In this document: positions 14,005 through 17,759 of the stretch, piece by piece
Layout: each line of letters begins with the position of its first letter
How positions within the stretch are numbered: position 1 is the first letter of the stretch
Origin: Acidimicrobiaceae bacterium
GTDB taxonomy: Bacteria > Actinomycetota > Acidimicrobiia > Acidimicrobiales > RAAP-2
Assembly (NCBI GenBank): GCA_003133005.1
Contig: PKZI01000010.1
Location: 1 to 17,759 of the forward strand
DNA: 17,759 bases
Direction of reading: 5' to 3'
The notes under the pieces: model-generated
What the model was told of the DNA's origin: nothing
Databases searched by the model: none
Seen by the model: the letters and a program-made list of their open reading frames with translations, nothing else
Program-made: the position numbers and the translations under genes

Positions 14005-14424
14005 CTCCTAGAACGTAATAGGACCCAACATGTTGAAACGGTTCCGTCGAATTTTCAATGAAATCAGGGGCAAAGTCGCGCATCAGGCACCTTTGGAACG
14101 TATCGCTGATCGGAAAGATATGTGACCGATTCGCCCTTCTAAATGTCAATGGCCAATTTTTTGGGGTTAACGCAAACTGAATGGGACACAGGTCACGAAG
14201 CACCCCCAAAGGGATTCGAACCCGTGCCGCATCTTGAAAGGGTGGGGGGTACGGGAGACATAAATACACAAGTCCTGATTAACGCATAGATCTAAAGTGA
14301 AAAAGTCACGAATCGGGGCGTGCGGGCGTCAGATGGGCGTCACGATCGCCATCAGGTCGCCGAACCGATGCACCCCTTTCTTCGATGGTGGGAATGAAAT
14401 GTCGCGACCGTTGTTTCGTAGGCT
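14005..14424. other. 420-base intergenic region holding a tRNA 3'-half remnant
   Basis: Apart from the tRNA-like fragment (14200-14245) no gene is supported. A 31-codon frame at 14030-14125 has only a weak upstream AGGA and no recognisable features. The stretch from 14246 to 14424 is featureless by eye and should hold the promoter of the nucleotidyltransferase pair. Confidence 0.4.
14200..14245 (-). pseudogene. 3'-half remnant of a tRNA-Glu-like gene, copy A (possible att site)
   Basis: Read on the minus strand, it contains an anticodon loop CTTTCAA (anticodon TTC, glutamate), a T-arm with GGGTTCGAATCCC, and an acceptor 3' strand ending TGGGGGTGC. There is no CCA, no D-arm and no 5' half. 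The anticodon stem is imperfect, with one base missing relative to copy B. It matches 16187-16233 at about 39 of 47 positions in the same orientation. Confidence 0.65.
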
Positions 14425-14772
14425 ATGAGTATGGTTTCTTCGCGCTCTTCAAAGGTGGGTCCGACGTCTCGACCGGTCGCCATTCCTTACGACTTCGATA
14501 GTGCGAATGACGTTAAGGCGTCGGGAATCCTTGTGCTTCCCAACCGACTTCGCTGGTCCGAGCCGGACTTGACATTTGATCTGAACTCCACTGCCGACCG
14601 TCTCCGTGTGTACGAGATTGTTCTGGTTGAGGGCGCTGAGTCAGACGTTCGCCATTTCGTGAGATTTGATGAGTTGGTTCTTGTATGGAAAGAAATCCAT
14701 CTTCCCGCCCACGTTCGCAAGGCCTGGCAGGATTGGTTCGCAGACCATCAAATTTCTGTGCCGACTTGCTAA
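14425..14772 (+). CDS. 115-aa protein of unknown function, partner of the nucleotidyltransferase
   Basis: Small soluble protein with no signal peptide or membrane segment. Recognisable blocks are GILVLPNRLRWSEPDLTFDL (34-53), then ADRLRVYEIVLVEGAESDVRHF (57-78) and FDELVLVWKEIHLPAHVRKA followed by WQDWF (81-105). The last part is rich in tryptophan and acidic residues. From memory, similar 100-115-aa proteins recur directly upstream of AbiEii-like nucleotidyltransferases in actinobacteria, but no function is assigned to them. There is no HTH, which separates it from AbiEi antitoxins. Its stop (14770-14772) overlaps the likely TTG start of the next gene, so the two are translationally coupled. 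That layout suggests an antitoxin or regulatory partner, by inference. The start is ATG 14425 or 14431; neither has a strong ribosome site. Confidence 0.7.
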   Translation: MSMVSSRSSKVGPTSRPVAIPYDFDSANDVKASGILVLPNRLRWSEPDLTFDLNSTADRLRVYEIVLVEGAESDVRHFVRFDELVLVWKEIHLPAHVRKAWQDWFADHQISVPTC

Positions 14773-15416
14773 CACCACTACAAGAGCGGATTGCCCAGAT
14801 TGTCGGGGCCGCGCTCGAAGGCTCTGACTTCGCTTTGGCTGGCGGGGCCGCACTTATCAGTCAAGGATTAGTTGATCGGCGAACCAGAGATCTCGACTTC
14901 TTTGGTTCCTCAAGTCCCGTGTTGACCGAGAAACTTCAATTGATAATCGACTCGCTCGTTCGTGAGGGCCTTCAAGTAGAAATCGATCGGCAGAACGAGC
15001 GGTTCGTAAGACTCGACGTCAGAGGACTGGGCGAGGAAACCGAGGTTGACTTTGGAATTGACTTCCGGCTTTTCCCGCCGCTCCATGGTGCTCATTCCTT
15101 AGTCCTTTCCAGCAAGGAACTCGCGGTTGACAAGGTATTGGCGATATTTGGCCGAGCAGAGCCGAGGGACTTTGTTGATCTCGCTGCTTTGACACAGTTC
15201 TTTGACATCGAGGAACTCTTTGCGGAAGCCGCCCGAAAGGACCACGGATTCAACCTTGCGGTGTTTGCAGAAATGACGTCTCGAATCAGCCATCTTCCTC
15301 GCCGAGAATTTCCGATAAGCGACGTCGACTTCGATGAGTTGAATGCTACGACGGCCTCGTGGCGCGACGTCGCGCATCGACTCGCTCGCGAGCGAGATCG
15401 AGGCTTGGGACGCTGA
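14766..15416 (+). CDS. AbiEii/AbiGii-toxin-family nucleotidyltransferase
   Basis: 216 aa if TTG 14766 is the start, giving MLTPLQERIAQIV, a common N-terminus in the family; an in-frame ATG at 14685 lies well inside the upstream gene. The nucleotidyltransferase signature is complete. It consists of FALAGGAAL (22-30), TRDLDFFG with D42 and D44 (40-47), and a third acidic position in TEVDFGIDF (D96). The KELAVDKVLAIFGRAEPRDF stretch (117-136) then holds the conserved Lys and Asp residues of this group. MenT/AbiEii toxins add nucleotides to tRNA 3' ends or other targets and stop translation. This protein keeps all visible catalytic residues, unlike the broken AbiEii at 13195. It overlaps its 115-aa neighbour by seven bases. 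Whether it is toxic here is inference. It converges on the DUF6933 gene. Confidence 0.85.
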   Translation: MLTPLQERIAQIVGAALEGSDFALAGGAALISQGLVDRRTRDLDFFGSSSPVLTEKLQLIIDSLVREGLQVEIDRQNERFVRLDVRGLGEETEVDFGIDFRLFPPLHGAHSLVLSSKELAVDKVLAIFGRAEPRDFVDLAALTQFFDIEELFAEAARKDHGFNLAVFAEMTSRISHLPRREFPISDVDFDELNATTASWRDVAHRLARERDRGLGR

Positions 15417-15454
15417 AGCTCTTTCGTTCGACGTATTCGGTCGGCTGCGGAAAG

Positions 15455-15970
15455 CTACACAGTGTCCGACGAACCGTTGGCAAGAGATTCAACAAGTTCA
15501 CGTAGTGCGATATCAGGGAATACGTAGGTCTTCCCGTGAACTCCTACGGGTGTCTCGGCAAGATTTAACGCCCACTGCAGGGGAGTGACTTCGGGATGAA
15601 GCCTCCGTATTCTGTTCGCCATGAAAGCGAATTCGTTCAATACTCCAAGGACCTGGCGGTTATTGGTTCTTGACACCACGACATCGTCCATGGCGGCGAG
15701 TTCGTCAGCGATAAAGGACTCGGGGACGCCGTGCGCTCGCAGTATTGTCGCCAACTCATCGGGAAACCGCATTGCGAGTGTGGAGGCGGGAGCTAATGGG
15801 GCGAAGACGGGAAGAAACGTCGACTCACTCACGAAAAACGCGTGCTGGGGACGCCAAAAGAGTGGCTTGGCACACCAGTTACGTAGTTTCGTAGAGGGTT
15901 CCACGACGGGATCGTCCATCGGCCCCCTCATCCCCTCCAAGAGTTTCTTCGTGGCGTGGATCGAGTACAC
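15455..15970 (-). CDS. DUF6933-family protein
   Basis: 171 aa from GTG 15970-15968; no clear ribosome site, though MYSIHATKKLLEGM is a sensible N-terminus. It matches the DUF6933 pattern as I recall it: RNWCAKPLFWRPQHAFFVSE (30-49), TFLPVFAPLAPA (51-62), a helical ELATILRAHGVPESFIADEL (72-91), then RTNNRQVLGVLNEFAF (101-116) and WALNLAETPVG (133-143). The function of the family is not known to me; members are small soluble proteins often found in accessory DNA. It lies between two tRNA-remnant repeats with the nucleotidyltransferase pair and converges on it, 38 bases apart. It may be cargo of the same small island. Confidence 0.75.
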   Translation of the reverse strand: MYSIHATKKLLEGMRGPMDDPVVEPSTKLRNWCAKPLFWRPQHAFFVSESTFLPVFAPLAPASTLAMRFPDELATILRAHGVPESFIADELAAMDDVVVSRTNNRQVLGVLNEFAFMANRIRRLHPEVTPLQWALNLAETPVGVHGKTYVFPDIALRELVESLANGSSDTV

Positions 15971-16367
15971 GAGGCTAAATCTTGCCTTATGACCACCACC
16001 CGAGAACGCTGGTGTCCGGTCTGGTCTAAAACCCGCGAGTCCGCTTTTGTTTGAAGGTCACCGACGACCAAATTGAGATGAGTCTGGGCGCTCCAGGGCC
16101 GCAAAGCAGGCCAGTTTTGCACTAATTTTGGATGACTACGGCAACTTTACAACCCGTAGAAAAGCCTATTGACTAGGAATAATGTGGCACCCCCGACGGG
16201 ATTTGAACCCGTGCCGCCACCTTCAAAGGGCGGACGTCGTTCGAAGGTGGGGCGGTCGTTAAACCTGATCAAAGGTTATTTCAAGTCGCCACTCTGGTCC
16301 CTAAATCGAAGTTGGGCATTGCACGGTCATTAGCGGATAATGATTTCTAAAAGTCGTCTCGAAAGTG
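15971..16367. other. 397-base intergenic region holding the second tRNA remnant
   Basis: No supported gene. It contains the tRNA-like fragment at 16185-16233 and, overlapping it, an inverted repeat CCACCTTC (16217-16224) / GAAGGTGG (16243-16250). The rest, up to the IS end at 16368, shows nothing recognisable. Confidence 0.4.
16185..16233 (-). pseudogene. 3'-half remnant of a tRNA-Glu-like gene, copy B, with encoded CCA (possible att site)
   Basis: On the minus strand it forms anticodon stem CCGCC/GGTGG around loop CTTTGAA, a 4-base variable region, T-arm ACGGG-TTCAAAT-CCCGT, acceptor strand CGGGGGT, discriminator G and CCA. All of this is in correct tRNA spacing over 49 bases. The D-arm and 5' acceptor strand are absent. 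The body resembles tRNA-Glu, but the anticodon position reads TTG instead of TTC. It is a direct repeat of 14200-14245, 2 kb away. Confidence 0.7.
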
Positions 16368-16392
16368 TGAATCGCGACGGGTTTCCCGGAGA

Positions 16393-17298
16393 CTAAATCG
16401 TTTCCAACACGGCCAGATTTTCTGACTCGTTGGAGTCATAGTAGTGAGCCTCGAACTCGACCGGCGGCACGTAATCGAGTGACTCGTGGATGCGTCGATT
16501 GTTGAACCAATCGACGTAGTTGAGCGTCGCCCATTCGACGTGCTCGACGTTGCGCCAGGGACCCTTGCGATGGATCAGTTCGGTCTTGTAGAGGCCGTTG
16601 AACGATTCGGCGAGCGCATTATCGTAGCTGTCACCCTTGGAGCCAACTGACGCGACGATCGCTGCTTCGCCGAGACGTTCGGAGTAACGAATGCTGAGGT
16701 ATTGGACGCCCCTGTCGGAATGATGTATCAACGACGAGAGGTCGCGGTGGTTGCGCGAGTAGATCGCCATCTCGAGTGCGTCGATAGCGAGGTCACTGCG
16801 AAGTGACGTCGACGCCTGCCATCCCACGATGGCTCTGGAGAAGACGTCGATAATGAACGCGACGTAGGTCCAGCCGGTGTGGGTCTTCACGTAAGTCAGG
16901 TCCGCGACCCAGAGGCGATTGGGCGCTGGCGCCACGAACTGGCGATCGACGAGGTCGCTCGGACGGTGCTGGTGTTCGTCAGCGACGGTCGTGACCTTGA
17001 ACGCGCGACCGCGTCGGGCGCCCGAGAGACCTTCGGCTTTCATGAGCCGGCGCACCGTGCAGTTGGCGACCGTAATGCCTTCGCGGTGCAGTTGCTTCCA
17101 GATCTTCTTGGCGCCGTAGACACCGTCGCAGTTGGACTGGTGGACACGAAGGATCTCGGGCTTCAAGAGTTCGTCACGCACGTGGCGCGCACTCGGTGGG
17201 CGCGAGGCGGTGTCGTAGTAGGTGCTGGGGGCGAACTGCAAGGCTCTGCAGATCGGCTCGACCCCCCATCGGCCCTTGCGGGCGTCGATGTAGCGCAC
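16393..17298 (-). CDS. IS3-family transposase OrfB (DDE integrase domain)
   Basis: 301 aa counted from GTG 17298-17296. An N-terminal HTH-21-like region (YGAKKIWKQLHREGITVANC and TVRRLMKAEGL, 61-91) precedes the retroviral-integrase-type catalytic core. The core acidic residues are D133 (LWVADLTYV), D195 (IHHSDRGVQY) and E231 (NALAESFNG), with 35 residues between the second Asp and Glu, the classic DD(35)E spacing. The C-terminus has NYVDWFNNRRIHESLDYVPP. It catalyses strand cutting and transfer at the IS ends. The gene overlaps orfA by one base in the -1 frame, and its frame is open upstream of the GTG (SNQEV). Production as an OrfAB fusion by frameshifting is therefore likely, though no classic A-rich slippery run is seen. 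Confidence 0.92.
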   Translation of the reverse strand: MRYIDARKGRWGVEPICRALQFAPSTYYDTASRPPSARHVRDELLKPEILRVHQSNCDGVYGAKKIWKQLHREGITVANCTVRRLMKAEGLSGARRGRAFKVTTVADEHQHRPSDLVDRQFVAPAPNRLWVADLTYVKTHTGWTYVAFIIDVFSRAIVGWQASTSLRSDLAIDALEMAIYSRNHRDLSSLIHHSDRGVQYLSIRYSERLGEAAIVASVGSKGDSYDNALAESFNGLYKTELIHRKGPWRNVEHVEWATLNYVDWFNNRRIHESLDYVPPVEFEAHYYDSNESENLAVLETI

Positions 17299-17618
17299 TA
17301 CTTCTTGGTTTGACCGTCGAGCGCAGTCGCGAAGAAAATCGACGCGTCCTGCAGAATCGCGTTCGTCCGGCGCAGGTCTTTGACCTCACGCTCGAGCGCC
17401 TTCAGTCGTGCGCGTTCGTCGGTGGTGAGACCGGGGCGTGATCCTTGGTCGACCTGGGTTCGTCGAACCCAGCCCCGGAGCGTTTCGGGCGACATGCCGA
17501 GCAGTTTGGAGATGGCGGTCACGGTCGCCCACTCGGACTGATAGTCCTCGCGACGATCGATCACCATCCTCACGGCTCGTTCACGTAGCTCCGGTGAGTA
17601 GCGGCTTGATCTTGACAT
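17298..17618 (-). CDS. IS3-family transposase OrfA (HTH protein)
   Basis: 106 aa from ATG 17618-17616, with a purine-rich GAGAGGA upstream. SRYSPELRERAVRMVIDRRE (5-24) and the HTH WATVTAISKLLGMSPETLRGWVRR (30-53) bind the IS ends. The stretch DERARLKALEREVKDLRRTNAILQDAS (67-93) is the leucine-zipper/coiled-coil that IS3 OrfA and OrfAB use to pair. It ends at TAG 17300-17298, overlapping orfB. The size and motifs are standard, and no damage is visible. Confidence 0.9.
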   Translation of the reverse strand: MSRSSRYSPELRERAVRMVIDRREDYQSEWATVTAISKLLGMSPETLRGWVRRTQVDQGSRPGLTTDERARLKALEREVKDLRRTNAILQDASIFFATALDGQTKK

Positions 17619-17670
17619 GGAGACATCCTCTCAAAGGATTTACTCTCCAGGTTTCCCGTCGCGATTCAGT

Positions 17671-17692
17671 GTGAGTTTTTTGTGAGTTTTTT
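17671..17692 (+). repeat. perfect 11-bp tandem duplication next to the IS
   Basis: GTGAGTTTTTT occurs twice in a row (17671-17681 and 17682-17692), starting within the IS target duplication. The T-runs could also act in termination, but no stem precedes them. Confidence 0.7.
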
Positions 17693-17735
17693 ATAGCCCG
17701 CTGATATCCGAAGATCCCATAATCCTGTGTTTTAC

Positions 17736-17759
17736 TGGTGGGCCGCCCGGGTCTCGATC
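17736..17759 (-). tRNA. possible tRNA 3' end, cut by the right edge of the window
   Basis: On the minus strand the last 24 bases read, in tRNA order, a T-loop-like ATCGAGA closed by G and C, 3' T-stem CCCGG, acceptor strand GCGGCCC, discriminator A and CCA. The usual T at position 54 of the loop is A here, and the 5' part lies outside the window, so the identity cannot be given. Confidence 0.35.

Larger units (their letters stand above)
16368..17668 (-). mobile_element. complete IS3-family insertion sequence with 3-bp target duplication
   Basis: A 1301-base element. Both ends begin TGAATCGCGACGGG reading inwards (16368-16381, and the complement of 17655-17668). Partial matching (CC-GGAGA-TAA) continues for about another 15 bases. 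The flanks carry GTG on both sides (16365-16367 and 17669-17671), a 3-bp target duplication as expected for IS3. It contains two overlapping genes, orfA and orfB, on the minus strand, both apparently intact. The left terminal repeat includes the orfB stop. Confidence 0.88.

Noticed and set aside
14030..14125. 31-codon basic frame with a weak AGGA upstream
   Set aside because: Too short and without features or context to support a gene.

Overview
The window looks like chromosomal DNA from a high- to mid-GC actinobacterium, perhaps an Acidimicrobiia-like lineage; that placement is inference. The reasons are the frequent GTG and TTG starts, two cofactor-F420-type enzymes (a DDN-like nitroreductase and a PPOX protein), an Erm(37)-like rRNA methylase otherwise best known from mycobacteria, and at least one gene that appears to be leaderless. 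No 16S or other phylogenetic marker is present.

Left part (1-4700): a minus-strand operon encodes an enolase-superfamily (mandelate racemase-like) enzyme followed by the N-terminal part of a secreted sugar-type ABC binding protein that runs off the window. A FadR-type GntR regulator is transcribed divergently, and a strong 15-bp-arm dyad lies between them. This reads as a regulated sugar-acid uptake and catabolism locus. A large YkcA/B-like (GT39/ArnT-like) membrane glycosyltransferase follows.

Middle (4676-12280): a series of redox, stress and resistance genes. They are a DDN-like F420 enzyme; an AhpC/TSA peroxiredoxin-like protein divergent from a TetR regulator with two identical-arm operators between them; an ABC-2 exporter (ATPase plus permease with an ATGA overlap); a PPOX-fold enzyme; an MBL-fold hydrolase with a tightly coupled Rrf2 regulator behind an 11-bp-arm palindrome; a short Erm(37)-like methyltransferase; and a GNAT acetyltransferase.

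Right part (12280-17759) is accessory DNA. An AbiE-type toxin-antitoxin operon has an intact AbiEi antitoxin with an elaborate promoter repeat, but its AbiEii toxin has an in-frame stop and loses its C-terminus next to a secreted protein gene. A region of about 2 kb is then bounded by two direct copies of the 3' half of a tRNA-Glu-like gene. It carries a compact two-gene unit (a 115-aa protein of unknown function overlapping an AbiEii/MenT-like nucleotidyltransferase) and a DUF6933 gene. Just beyond it is an apparently complete IS3-family insertion sequence (16368-17668) with matching ends and a 3-bp target duplication. What may be the 3' end of another tRNA sits at the window edge. The most promising candidate for a little-described system is the nucleotidyltransferase pair at 14425-15416.
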